NCBI RefSeq assembly: GCF_002285265.1
Contig: NZ_NSJB01000015.1
Span: 1-56,499, forward strand
Source of the DNA: Vandammella animalimorsus
GTDB taxonomy: Bacteria > Pseudomonadota > Gammaproteobacteria > Burkholderiales > Burkholderiaceae_C
DNA: 56,499 nucleotides
Direction: 5' to 3'
This document shows positions 1-8,479 of this stretch, one piece after another. Position numbers and translations under genes: made by a program. The first letter of the stretch is position 1; each line of letters starts with the position of its first letter. A model generated the notes under the pieces. The model made no database searches. It was given only the letters and a program-made list of their open reading frames with translations, and was not told the DNA's origin.

Positions 1-67
1 TGGGGCGCTCTCCGCGCTCCAGCGCTGCCAGCACTCGGTCTCGCAAGTCTTGCGAATAGGCGCGCAT
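1..67 (-). CDS. IS630-family transposase, N-terminal fragment cut by the window edge
   Basis: Reading the minus strand from an ATG at 67 gives MRAYSQDLRDRVLAALERGE and then runs off the window. This matches the start of IS630/Tc1-like transposases, whose first residues form the helix-turn-helix DNA-binding domain. Only about 22 codons are visible, so I cannot say whether the element is intact. The AT-rich stretch just upstream (about 90-120) may hold the element's terminal inverted repeat; IS630 elements insert at TA dinucleotides, but the other end lies outside the window and the boundary cannot be fixed. Family assignment is by recognition of the N-terminal motif. Confidence 0.75.
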   Translation of the reverse strand, partial: MRAYSQDLRDRVLAALERGERP

Positions 68-185
68 CTCATGCTCCGGCTGGTAGAAAACCCTATTATG
101 TAACCTTATCAATCAAAGTTTCTCTAGAGCAGTTTCGATTCTTATGAAGACATTGCCTGCAAGCGTGCGGCCTTCTCTCGTTTTC

Positions 186-212
186 GTCACACCCGCGAAG
201 GCGGGTGTCCAG
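186..212 (+). repeat. REP-like palindromic repeat, copy 1
   Basis: A 27-nt unit with an 8-bp stem (ACACCCGC / GCGGGTGT) around a GAAG loop, flanked by GTC and CCAG. The unit recurs inverted at 274-300. Such extragenic palindromes with a core CCCGCGAAGGCGGG are abundant in Comamonadaceae and related genomes as far as I know. Confidence 0.75.
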
Positions 213-273
213 TCGCGACGCGGGCAGACGGCGCTGCCGTTGGCCAATCGCCTTCTCGTGCGCAAGGGTGGCG

Positions 274-300
274 CTGGATGCCCGCCTTCGCGGGCATGAC
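274..300 (-). repeat. REP-like palindromic repeat, copy 2 (inverted)
   Basis: Reverse complement of the 186-212 unit with four differences. They fall as two compensatory pairs, so this copy has stem ATGCCCGC / GCGGGCAT where copy 1 has ACACCCGC / GCGGGTGT. Both hairpins stay perfect. The two copies face each other about 61 nt apart, the usual arrangement of a REP doublet. Confidence 0.75.
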
Positions 301-590
301 CAGAGCTGCTTGCGAGATGGCGATGCCAGTCAGCGGCCAGGTCTTGGATTGGTCAACGTTCGAGCAGAACACGCCTAGAGCAAGGTGTGCCCGAGGCCCC
401 AGGGCAGCAGAGCCTGTGTGCCTTTGTGGCCTCGGTCTGTGTGTTTTTGCCCCGGCGCTTGCGCTGACAGCGGCCATTGCTGCAGCCTGCGCCCTGCTGC
501 AGGCCATCTTTGCAGCCCATCCCATGCCGCTGCTTGCCCGCTTGCGGCGAGATTTTGAGCAGGCTCAGGCCATCTCAGGCACTTTCAGTT

Positions 591-1064
591 TCAGGCCGTG
601 CGCGCCAGCGCGGCAAAGCGCGCCTGGCACAGACGGGCCAGGTCCTGCGGCGCCAGGGCGATCTCCAGCCCGCGCCGCCCGGCGCTGACGTACAGGCAAT
701 CCAAGGCCTGCGCCGCTGCGTCGATGAAGCTGCGGTGCGCTTTTTTCTGCCCCAGCGGGCTGATGCCGCCCACCAGATAGCCCGTGGCGCGCTGCGCTGC
801 CTGTGGCTGCGCCATCTCGCATTTCTTGCAGCCAGCGGCCTGGGCCAGGGCCTTCAAATCGAGCTGGGCGGCCACGGGCACGACGGCCACCAGCAGCTCG
901 CCAGCCTCGGTCTGCGCCAGCAAGGTTTTGAACACCTGCTGCGGCGCCAGGCCGAGTTTTTCGACCGCCTCCAGGCCGTAGGACGGGGCCTTGCTGTCGT
1001 GCGTGTAGCTCAGCACTTGGTGCGCCACGCCGTGCGCCTTGAGCAGTTCGATGGCGGGTGTCAT
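591..1064 (-). CDS. ybaK: YbaK/EbsC-family Cys-tRNA(Pro) deacylase
   Basis: 157-residue protein of the YbaK/EbsC (INS-like trans-editing) family, which hydrolyses Cys mischarged on tRNA-Pro by prolyl-tRNA synthetase, in the cytoplasm. Length is normal for the family. Lys46 in QQVFKTL corresponds to the conserved lysine of the YbaK active site, and the GGISPLGQKK loop at about residues 99-108 is the family signature. The start codon overlaps the stop of the upstream pfkA (ATGA), so the two are likely co-translated. The functional link between the two genes is not obvious. Family assignment is firm; tRNA specificity is inferred from the family. Confidence 0.9.
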   Translation of the reverse strand: MTPAIELLKAHGVAHQVLSYTHDSKAPSYGLEAVEKLGLAPQQVFKTLLAQTEAGELLVAVVPVAAQLDLKALAQAAGCKKCEMAQPQAAQRATGYLVGGISPLGQKKAHRSFIDAAAQALDCLYVSAGRRGLEIALAPQDLARLCQARFAALARTA

Positions 1065-2221
1065 GCGGCGGCAGGCGGTTGCGCATGGCAGGCCGCGTCG
1101 GCCTCAACGCCCAGTGACACGCCAATGCAGCGCGCCGCCTGCAGCATGGGGTGGTCCAGCGGCACGGTGCGATGGCCTTGGGCCACTTCGGCCAGGGGCA
1201 CGCTGGAGCAGGTCTCGCCCTGCAGTACGACCATGCGGCCAAATTCGCGCCGCGCCACCATGTGGGCGGCGTGGTGGCCAAAGCGGGTGCAGAGCACGCG
1301 GTCGAAGGCCGTGGGGCTGCCGCCGCGCTGGATGTGGCCCAGCTGGGTGCTGCGCACTTCGGCGCTCAGCAGGGGCTGCAGCTGGGCGCGCAGCGCTTCG
1401 CCCACGCCGCCCAGGCGCACCGGGTCGGGGCTGTGCGCCAGGTGGGTGCGCACGGTCATGGCGCCATCGGCCGGGCGTGCGCCCTCGGCGATGCAGATCA
1501 GGGTGTGGCCGGGGTGTTGCTCGCGCGCCTGGCAGTGCCGGGCGATGGCCTGCAGATCGTAGGGCAGCTCGGGCAGCACGATGACGTCGGCGCCGCCGGC
1601 CAGGCCGCCGGCCAGGGCGATCCAGCCGGTGTAGCGGCCCATGGTCTCCAGGATCATGACGCGCCGGTGGCTGCGGGCGGTGGTTTCCAGCCGCTCCAGC
1701 GCCTCGGCGACGATGGCCACGGCGCTGTCAAAGCCAAAGCTGCGCTCGGTGTGCAGCAGGTCGTTGTCGATGGTCTTGGGCACACCCACCACAGGCAGGC
1801 CCAGCGTGTGCAGGCGGTGGGCGATGTGCATGGTGCCATCGCCGCCGATGGCCACCAGCGCGTCCAGGCCCAGCTCGCGCGCATAGTCCAGCACCTGGGC
1901 CGAGACATCGGCGCCGCCAGCGCCGGACCAGCGGAACGGGTCGGCGGCGTTGTGCGCGCCCAGGATGGTGCCGCCCTGGTGCAGGATGCCGCTGACGGCG
2001 TTCCAGTCCAGCGGGCGGGTGCGGCGCTCGATCAGGCCGAGAAAGCCGCGCTCGATGCCGGTGACGCGCGCGCCGGCGTCGTGCAGCAGCGATTTGGTCA
2101 CGGCGCGGATCACGGCGTTCAGGCCGGGGCAGTCGCCGCCGCCGGTCAGCAGGCCGATGTGCAGGCCCGATGTGCTGCGCGGCTGCGCCGCCGGGGTCGA
2201 TGGGCAAGAAGGGGAAGTCAT
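1061..2221 (-). CDS. pfkA: 6-phosphofructokinase
   Basis: 386-residue phosphofructokinase that phosphorylates fructose-6-phosphate to fructose-1,6-bisphosphate in glycolysis. Visible motifs: GGGDCPGLN (residues 27-35), GGDGT (126-130), PKTIDND with the catalytic Asp (148-154) and ETMGRYTGW (192-200). The Gly in GGDGT points to ATP as phosphoryl donor, while the Lys in PKTIDND is the residue typical of PPi-dependent enzymes. The combination occurs in a known ATP-dependent subgroup, so I predict ATP use but cannot exclude PPi. I chose the ATG at 2221; a longer open frame upstream runs antiparallel through yihY in another frame and is not coding. It sits 20 nt after the YihY-type gene and overlaps ybaK by 4 nt, so the three probably form an operon. 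Confidence 0.9.
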   Translation of the reverse strand: MTSPSCPSTPAAQPRSTSGLHIGLLTGGGDCPGLNAVIRAVTKSLLHDAGARVTGIERGFLGLIERRTRPLDWNAVSGILHQGGTILGAHNAADPFRWSGAGGADVSAQVLDYARELGLDALVAIGGDGTMHIAHRLHTLGLPVVGVPKTIDNDLLHTERSFGFDSAVAIVAEALERLETTARSHRRVMILETMGRYTGWIALAGGLAGGADVIVLPELPYDLQAIARHCQAREQHPGHTLICIAEGARPADGAMTVRTHLAHSPDPVRLGGVGEALRAQLQPLLSAEVRSTQLGHIQRGGSPTAFDRVLCTRFGHHAAHMVARREFGRMVVLQGETCSSVPLAEVAQGHRTVPLDHPMLQAARCIGVSLGVEADAACHAQPPAAA

Positions 2222-2241
2222 GTGGCGCTCTGGCTGGCAGC

Positions 2242-3297
2242 TCAAGTGGTGGCGGGCGTGGTGGCCGCCGGTGGCGCGGGAGAGGCGTGCGCATCGGCGG
2301 GCTCTTCCAGCGGCACGTGGTCGGCATCGGCCATGGCCTTGGCCAGGCTGGCGGCGAGCAGCAAGATGGCGCTGGAGAAGTACAGCCACATCAGCAGCGC
2401 CACCAGCGAGCCGGCTGCGCCATAGGCCGAGACCACGGCCGCGCCGGCCAGGTAGGCGGTCATGGCGTGCTTGCCCAGCGTGAACAGGATGGCGCCAATG
2501 GCGGCGGCGCGCACCAAGTAGCGCATCGAGGGCTTCTTGCCATCGCTGATGCGCATCAGCCCGACGAACAGCAGCGCGATGAAGAGAAAGGAAATGGTTT
2601 CGTTGAGCAGCAGCAGCGCCCAGGGGTGCGAGAGCACATCGCCGAGCATGGGGGTGATGACGCGCAGCACGGTGGTCAGCACCAGCGAGACCATCAGCAG
2701 GCCACCGACGACCAGCATGTAGCCCACGCCGCGCAGCCGCAGCACCAGCAGCCACCACCACGGTTGGTTTTCGTCGCGCGATTGCTCCCAGATGTCCTTG
2801 AGGGCATCTTGCAGGGCGACGAACACGCCAGTGGCCGCCGAGAGCAGCACGCCAAAGGCAATCAGCGAGGCAATGACCCCTTGCGCCGGGGCGGTGGCGC
2901 TGTTGAGCGCCTGCTGCACCACGGCGGCGGTGCGCTCGCCGGCCACGGCCTGCACCTGGCTGAGCATGGTGTCCTCGACCACGGAGCGGTCGACCCACCA
3001 GCCCACGCCGGCGACCACGAGCACCAGCAGCGGCGCCAGGCTGAGCATGGCGTAAAAGGCCATGGCCGCGCTCATGCGCATGCCGTCGGCATCCAGCCAG
3101 GCCATGACGCCGCGCACCAGCCAGTGCTGCATCACGCTGGCCTGCAGCCGCGCCAGCCAGGAGGCGGGCTTGCGCGCTGTCTCCGCAGGGTTTTGGGGGG
3201 ATGGGGCGTGCGGCGGGGGCGTTGTCTGGGTGATCGCCTGGCCGTGTGGGACGGCTGCCGCCAAGGGGCGCTGGGTTGGGGATGGGCTCTGTGGCAT
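2242..3297 (-). CDS. YihY/BrkB-family inner-membrane protein
   Basis: 351-residue polytopic membrane protein of the YihY/virulence factor BrkB (UPF0761) family. The core holds the family signatures MSAAMAFYAMLSLAPLL near residue 70, a LFVALQ-like segment (GVFVALQDALKDIWEQ), and the C-terminal SAYGAAGSLVALLMWLYFSS. About six hydrophobic helices are visible. Function is not established: early claims of RNase BN activity for the family were wrong. The N-terminal 45 residues are proline-rich and cytoplasmic. The ATG at 3297 was chosen because a -10-like TACCAT lies 11 nt upstream; an alternative start at 3441 would add 48 low-complexity residues. It precedes pfkA by 20 nt. Confidence 0.85.
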   Translation of the reverse strand: MPQSPSPTQRPLAAAVPHGQAITQTTPPPHAPSPQNPAETARKPASWLARLQASVMQHWLVRGVMAWLDADGMRMSAAMAFYAMLSLAPLLVLVVAGVGWWVDRSVVEDTMLSQVQAVAGERTAAVVQQALNSATAPAQGVIASLIAFGVLLSAATGVFVALQDALKDIWEQSRDENQPWWWLLVLRLRGVGYMLVVGGLLMVSLVLTTVLRVITPMLGDVLSHPWALLLLNETISFLFIALLFVGLMRISDGKKPSMRYLVRAAAIGAILFTLGKHAMTAYLAGAAVVSAYGAAGSLVALLMWLYFSSAILLLAASLAKAMADADHVPLEEPADAHASPAPPAATTPATT

Positions 3298-3442
3298 AAG
3301 GCGCGCAATGGTAGCAGTGCTTGGGGGCCATTGCTGGGGCGCAGCCGGCATGCCGCCAAGCCTGTGGGGATGTTCGAGCAGGGCCGGTTTGCCGGCCCTG
3401 CCTGCGGCGGCGGGGATGCTGATGTCCACGACAAACCCCATG

Positions 3443-3475
3443 AAAAAGCCCGCCCCTGCATTGGCAGGGGCGGGC
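3443..3475 (-). terminator. Rho-independent terminator of adk
   Basis: On the minus strand, a perfect GCCCGCCCCTGC / GCAGGGGCGGGC stem with a short loop (3448-3475) is followed by five T. It lies about 50 nt downstream of the adk stop codon and should end the adk transcript. Confidence 0.85.
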
Positions 3476-3525
3476 GCTGGGGCGCTGGGCGCAAGCGGTG
3501 CGCGCCAAGACTTTGAACAGGCTCT

Positions 3526-4329
<804 letters not shown>

Positions 4330-6078
4330 TCAGGGCCTGGCCAGCGGGGCGGCAAACAGCAGCACGGCCTCGTCGCTGGTGGGGCGCTCGATGCGCGCCT
4401 GCAGGCGCCAGCCCGCGCGCTGCAGCGCTGCCTGGGTGGCCTCGCTGGCATGGGCGCCAACCAGGCTCAGCGGGCAGGCCTGGGCATCGGCTGGTGCCTG
4501 CGCGGCCGGGCCGTTGGCGCCGCGCTGGCGCAAGGGCCAGCCGGCCTGGGCCCAAAAGGCCGCCAGTTGCGGCGTGCCCAGCTCGTAGGCCCACAGGCAG
4601 GGCGCATCCTGCGGGATGTGGGCGGCGAGCTTGTCGATCTGCGGCTGGTAGGAGCGGCCATAGTCCAGCATGGGCAGCCACAGCGTCATGACCAGCGTCA
4701 GGCACCAGGTCGCGCCGCCGGCGGGCAGCACCAGACTCTTCCACAGCGCAGAGCGGTGCCGCCCGGTGCGCCAGGCAATCACGGCCAGCCAGATGGCCGT
4801 GCTCAGCGCTGCCAGCCCGAAGGCCAGCGCCGAGAACTGCGGCACATATTCCGGCGCCAGCTTGGCCACGTTGGCCGCCGGCTTGGCCGGCAGGCCGGTT
4901 TGCGTGGCCGTCCAGATCACCCAGATGGCCACGCCGCAGGCGGTGAAGAACAGCAGCGTGAACCAGTCGATGAGCGAGGACAGCGCGCGGCGCATCGTCG
5001 GCAGCGCAAACGCCGCCAGCGTGGCGGCCATGGGCAAGCTGAGAAACAGCGTACGATCGCGCGCCGAGCCCTGGGCACACGCGGCCAGGGCCAGGGTGAG
5101 CAGTAGCCACAGCAGCGGCAAGGCCAGGTGCAGGCTGGGCCGGGCGCGCAGCCAATGCCGCCGCCAGCGGTACAAGGCCCAGCAGGCCAGTGGCCAGGCC
5201 GGCCAGCCAAACCAGATCAGCAGGCGCACGAAGCGCAGCCACTGCGCGCCATCCAGCCCCGGCCAGGTCAACGGCCAGGCCGTGCTGTGCCAGACGGCCT
5301 GCGCCGCAGCGCTGAGCACAGCCAGCAGCGCCAGCGCGCCCAGCAGCGGCAAGGGCAGCGCAAGGCGCGCGGCAGATCCTCTGAGCTGCCAGGCCAGCAG
5401 CAGGGTGGCCAGCAACACCGGCGCCAGCCAATAGGCCCCGCCGCTCAGCAGCAGCGCGGCGCAGGCCAGCGCGGCCAGGCTGCAGGCCAGGGGCCGCCGC
5501 GCCTCGGGCAGGGCCAGGGCAAGAAACAACAGGCTGGCGCCGCCCAGCTGCACGACCGTGGCCGTGGTTTCGTGCGAAAACTGCATCAGGCCCAGGCTGG
5601 CCACCAGCGCCAGCACGCTGCCATCGGCAATGGCGCGGGCGTAGGCCACGGGCTCGGCCTCGCCGCCAAAGGCAAAGGGCACGGGCTGGGCCTCGGGGCG
5701 CCTGGCCAGGTGGTAAGTGGCGTACCAGACGGCGGCCAGACTGGCCAGCATCAGGCCCATGAAAGGCAGGCGCACGGCCAGCGTGGGGGCCAGCCAATCC
5801 GGGCGCAGCAGCAAGGCCAGCGCGCCCAGCCAGACGGACAAATGCTGCGAGGCATGGCCCAGCCCCTGGCCCAGCAGCTCCGGCTGCAGCCAGCTGCTCT
5901 GGCCCTGGGCCAGCGCCTGCATGTAACCGTAGGCGGCCATGTCCTCGTTCTTCCACGGGTGGCGGCCGATGAAGCCCGCGCAGACGTACACCAGGCTCAG
6001 TGCCCAGAGAACGGCGCGCGCCAGCGGGCGCACGGCGCTTTGGCTGACGATGGCGGGCGAGGGGGGCAGGGCGCTCAC
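4330..6078 (-). CDS. Polytopic membrane protein, ArnT/PMT-like glycosyltransferase candidate
   Basis: 582-residue integral membrane protein with about a dozen hydrophobic helices and no signal peptide. The first extracytoplasmic loop after helix 1 carries HPWKNEDMAAYGYM, resembling the acidic D/E...Y motif of ArnT/PMT (GT-C, family 39/83) glycosyltransferases, which move sugars from polyprenyl-phosphate carriers to lipid A or proteins. The rest is very rich in Leu, Ala and Trp. Assignment to GT-C is by topology and this motif only; the acceptor is unknown, and it could be an uncharacterised membrane protein. Translation appears to start at a GTG (6078). It ends about 150 nt upstream of adk. 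Confidence 0.6.
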   Translation of the reverse strand: MSALPPSPAIVSQSAVRPLARAVLWALSLVYVCAGFIGRHPWKNEDMAAYGYMQALAQGQSSWLQPELLGQGLGHASQHLSVWLGALALLLRPDWLAPTLAVRLPFMGLMLASLAAVWYATYHLARRPEAQPVPFAFGGEAEPVAYARAIADGSVLALVASLGLMQFSHETTATVVQLGGASLLFLALALPEARRPLACSLAALACAALLLSGGAYWLAPVLLATLLLAWQLRGSAARLALPLPLLGALALLAVLSAAAQAVWHSTAWPLTWPGLDGAQWLRFVRLLIWFGWPAWPLACWALYRWRRHWLRARPSLHLALPLLWLLLTLALAACAQGSARDRTLFLSLPMAATLAAFALPTMRRALSSLIDWFTLLFFTACGVAIWVIWTATQTGLPAKPAANVAKLAPEYVPQFSALAFGLAALSTAIWLAVIAWRTGRHRSALWKSLVLPAGGATWCLTLVMTLWLPMLDYGRSYQPQIDKLAAHIPQDAPCLWAYELGTPQLAAFWAQAGWPLRQRGANGPAAQAPADAQACPLSLVGAHASEATQAALQRAGWRLQARIERPTSDEAVLLFAAPLARP

Positions 6079-6240
6079 GCGGGAAAGCAGTCGTGGAAAA
6101 GGAGGAGGCTGAGAGCCTGTTCAAAGACTCCGCCTGATTGGCAAGAGGGGCGAATGGGAAGTGCCATGGCGTGCGCAAAGCCCATCCCGGGCGCGATTGT
6201 GCCGCACATCCCGCATGCGGCCATTGGGCGGGCGGGCCGC

Positions 6241-6273
6241 AAAAAAACAGCGCGGCCACACGGGCCGCGCTGT
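6241..6273 (-). terminator. Rho-independent terminator of rpmE2
   Basis: On the minus strand, an 11-bp perfect stem ACAGCGCGGCC / GGCCGCGCTGT with a 5-nt loop is followed by a T run. It begins about 20 nt after the rpmE2 stop codon. Confidence 0.9.
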
Positions 6274-6294
6274 CGGGTGGGGCAAGAGCCAGGC

Positions 6295-6552
6295 TTACTT
6301 GGCGCCCAGTTTGCCGAAGCGGTTGCGGAAGCGCTCGACGCGGCCGCCCATGTTGTCCACCGACTTCTGCGTGCCGGTGTAGAACGGGTGCGATTCGCTG
6401 GAGGTATCGAGCTTGAACAGCGGCAGCTCGCGGCCATCGTCGGTGGTGCCGGTCTCCTTGGTGTTGACGCAGGAGCGGGTCACGAACTTGAAGCCGTTGG
6501 ACAGATCGACGAACAGCACTTCGCGGTATTCGGGGTGGATGCCTTCTTTCAT
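6295..6552 (-). CDS. rpmE2: 50S ribosomal protein L31 type B
   Basis: 85-residue L31 of the zinc-free (C-minus, type B) class, starting [12 protein letters not shown]. The CxxC pair that binds zinc in RpmE is missing; only a single Cys (SCVNTK) remains. In many bacteria this paralogue replaces the zinc form under zinc limitation through Zur, but here I see no clear Zur box and no second L31 in the window, so it may be the only copy. The ATG at 6552 matches the family N-terminus. The gene is followed by a strong terminator and looks monocistronic. Confidence 0.96.
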   Translation of the reverse strand: MKEGIHPEYREVLFVDLSNGFKFVTRSCVNTKETGTTDDGRELPLFKLDTSSESHPFYTGTQKSVDNMGGRVERFRNRFGKLGAK

Positions 6553-6743
6553 GGCGAAATCTCTCGGGTTTTTCTCTTGCAATTGGGATAAGGGCAAGAA
6601 CCTCGCGCCAGCCACATGCAGCACCCATTGCCACAGCACTTGGCACAGAAAAAGCGCGATTATCGCATGTTTTCAAACCGCGCAGGGACCGTCGCCTTGC
6701 GCAGGCGCTGGCATTGCCCTTGCCCGGGTGCCCGGGCGGAGCT

Positions 6744-7652
6744 TCATGCGCAAGCGCCTTGCACCCGCACTGCCACCACTGAGCAGTCGTCCGGCGCGCC
6801 GGCCTGCAGGTAGGCCGCCTTCAGGGCCTGCACATTGGCATCCAGGCTGGCCTGGGCCTGCCACAGCTGGGGCAGGCGCTCATCGCCCAGGCTGTCGTGC
6901 AGGCCATCGGTGGCCAGCACGAACACGTCGCCCGCTTGCACCTGGCCATGCCAGATGTGCAGCCAGTTTTCCAGCGCTGGCGGCGGGGTGTCGTCGCCAG
7001 CCGGGGCGTCCAGCCAGTCGGGCTCGTTGCCCTGGTTGCTGCCCAAGGTCAAACAATGCAACAAGCCCTGGTAGATGGAGGCGCCGGCGCCGCGCTGCTC
7101 GGGGCTGACTTCGCCTTCGTCCAGCATGTGCTGCCAGATGGTGTGGTCGCGGCTGAGCTGTTGCCAGGCCATGCCGCCCGTGGCGTTTGGGCGCAGGCGC
7201 CAGATGCGCGAGTCGCCGCAGTTGACGGCGCAGGCCTGGCCATTCTTGATCATCAGGCTGGCCAGCGTGGTGGAGGCGCCTTGCGTGGCGGGCTTGAGGT
7301 AGCGCGATTGCCATGCCGAGGCGGCTGCGCGCACCAGGGCCGGCAGGGCCGATGCGCTGCCGGGCAGCAGGCCGGCTGGGTGGTGCAGGGTGTGCAGCAA
7401 GCTGCGGCTGGCCAGTGCGGCATGGGGGCTGGCCGATACGCCGTCGGCCACCGAGAGCCAGAGCGCCGCGCCTGCGGGCACGGGCTGTGCGGGCAGGCTG
7501 GCGTCTTGCTCCTGCCAGATGGCGCGCTGGCGGCCCCACTGGAAAGCCAGCGCGTCCTGCATGTTCAGGCGGTGGCCATTGCGGCAGTGGCGCTGGTCGA
7601 TGGCGTGCTGGAACAGGGCGATGGCAAACGTGGCGGGCGCAGGCAGGGGCAT
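6744..7652 (-). CDS. PP2C/PPM-family serine/threonine protein phosphatase
   Basis: About 302 residues with the ordered PP2C metal-binding motifs: ADGVS (about 69-73), GASTTL followed by NCGDSRIWRL (about 125-153), DHTIWQ near 169, LATDGLHDSL (about 247-256) and the terminal PDDCSVVAVR (about 287-296). These supply the Asp residues that bind Mn/Mg in PPM phosphatases. The domain fills the protein, with no membrane segment. Bacterial members often reverse a Hanks-type kinase or act with type VI secretion, but neither a kinase nor T6SS genes are nearby, so the substrate is unknown. The start at 7652 was chosen because the upstream frame is low-complexity. Its downstream neighbour rpmE2 is more than 190 nt away. 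Confidence 0.85.
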   Translation of the reverse strand: MPLPAPATFAIALFQHAIDQRHCRNGHRLNMQDALAFQWGRQRAIWQEQDASLPAQPVPAGAALWLSVADGVSASPHAALASRSLLHTLHHPAGLLPGSASALPALVRAAASAWQSRYLKPATQGASTTLASLMIKNGQACAVNCGDSRIWRLRPNATGGMAWQQLSRDHTIWQHMLDEGEVSPEQRGAGASIYQGLLHCLTLGSNQGNEPDWLDAPAGDDTPPPALENWLHIWHGQVQAGDVFVLATDGLHDSLGDERLPQLWQAQASLDANVQALKAAYLQAGAPDDCSVVAVRVQGACA

Positions 7653-7877
7653 AGGCAGGCATTGGGTAGTGGCGTTGCCCGCGATGATGCCCAGGGCTGC
7701 GACAAAACACGTCGCATGCAGTGGCGGTGTGCAGGGTGCGACCCAATATGCCGCTGCACCGGCTGCCCATGGGCGAGGCGCGCTGCAGAACGTGCCGGAT
7801 GCGCGCCACGCCACGCGCGCTGTGTGACGGGGCGCTGCAAGGACAGGCCTTGCCTGGGTGTCCCTTTGGGGTGTCGC

Positions 7878-8336
7878 TTATTCCAGCTCGGCGATCAGCT
7901 CGACTTCGACGCAGGCGCCCATGGGCAGTTGCGCCACGCCGAAGGCGCTGCGTGCATGCACGCCCTTGTCGCCCAGCACTTCGACCAGCAACTCGCTCAC
8001 GCCGTTGGTGACCAGGTGGTGCTCGGTGTAATCGGGCGCGGAGTTGACCAGGCTGAGGACCTTGACGACGCGCTTGACGCGCTCCAGATCACCGCCTGCG
8101 GCGGCCTGCAAGGTGGCCAGCAGGTCAATGCCCACGGCGCGCGCGGCGGTCTTGCCTTCCTCGGTGCTCATGTTCTTGCCCAGTTGGCCGACCCAGGCCT
8201 TGCCGTCTTTTTTGGCGATGTGGCCACTGAGGAAAACCTGCTTGCCGCTTTGGGCGTACATCACATACGCTGCCACCGGGGTGGCGACGGCGGGCAGCTC
8301 AATGTTCAGGGCTTGGAGCTTTTCGTAGATTCCCAT
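7878..8336 (-). CDS. RidA/YjgF/UK114-family protein
   Basis: 152-residue member of the RidA (YjgF/YER057c/UK114) superfamily, longer than the 130-residue archetype and resembling the subclass of about 150 residues. Canonical RidA deaminates reactive enamine/imine intermediates released by PLP enzymes. The C-terminal HARSAFGVAQLPMGACVEVELIAEL corresponds to the signature that includes the carboxylate-binding Arg, here ARS. Whether this subclass has imine deaminase activity is not certain, so I give no gene symbol. It is divergent from comEC, with about 140 nt between them. Confidence 0.85.
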   Translation of the reverse strand: MGIYEKLQALNIELPAVATPVAAYVMYAQSGKQVFLSGHIAKKDGKAWVGQLGKNMSTEEGKTAARAVGIDLLATLQAAAGGDLERVKRVVKVLSLVNSAPDYTEHHLVTNGVSELLVEVLGDKGVHARSAFGVAQLPMGACVEVELIAELE

Positions 8337-8479
8337 GACTTGGACCTTTCTGGTGAGGGGGATGCCTTTGGCCTTGGCCTGGCGGTGAGCCCCCATGGCC
8401 TTGGCGGCGCGACGGTGGCGCTGCCGCTCGCGTGATGATGGATGCAGCAGCAAGAAGGAGGGGGCCGGAAGCGGGCGAA

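Larger units (their letters stand above)
68..590. other. Gene-free region with IS end and REP-like repeats
   Basis: About 520 bases between the transposase fragment and ybaK. Open frames here on both strands are short, have no recognisable domain and overlap the repeat hairpins, so I call none of them. The first 60 bases are AT-rich and probably belong to the IS630 end. The rest holds the inverted REP-like pair (listed separately) and GC-rich sequence in which I see no further signal. Confidence 0.6.

Noticed and set aside
187-688. Short open frames over the REP repeats and up to ybaK
   Set aside because: They run through the hairpin repeats, have no conserved segment, and conflict with one another and with ybaK.
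477-1562. A 361-codon plus-strand frame across ybaK and pfkA
   Set aside because: Opposite strand of two clear genes; no domain and no ribosome-binding site.
1061-3508. An 815-codon open frame on the minus strand
   Set aside because: Only its 3' 386 codons encode pfkA. The rest reads through the YihY gene in a different frame, with a composition typical of a GC-rich shadow.
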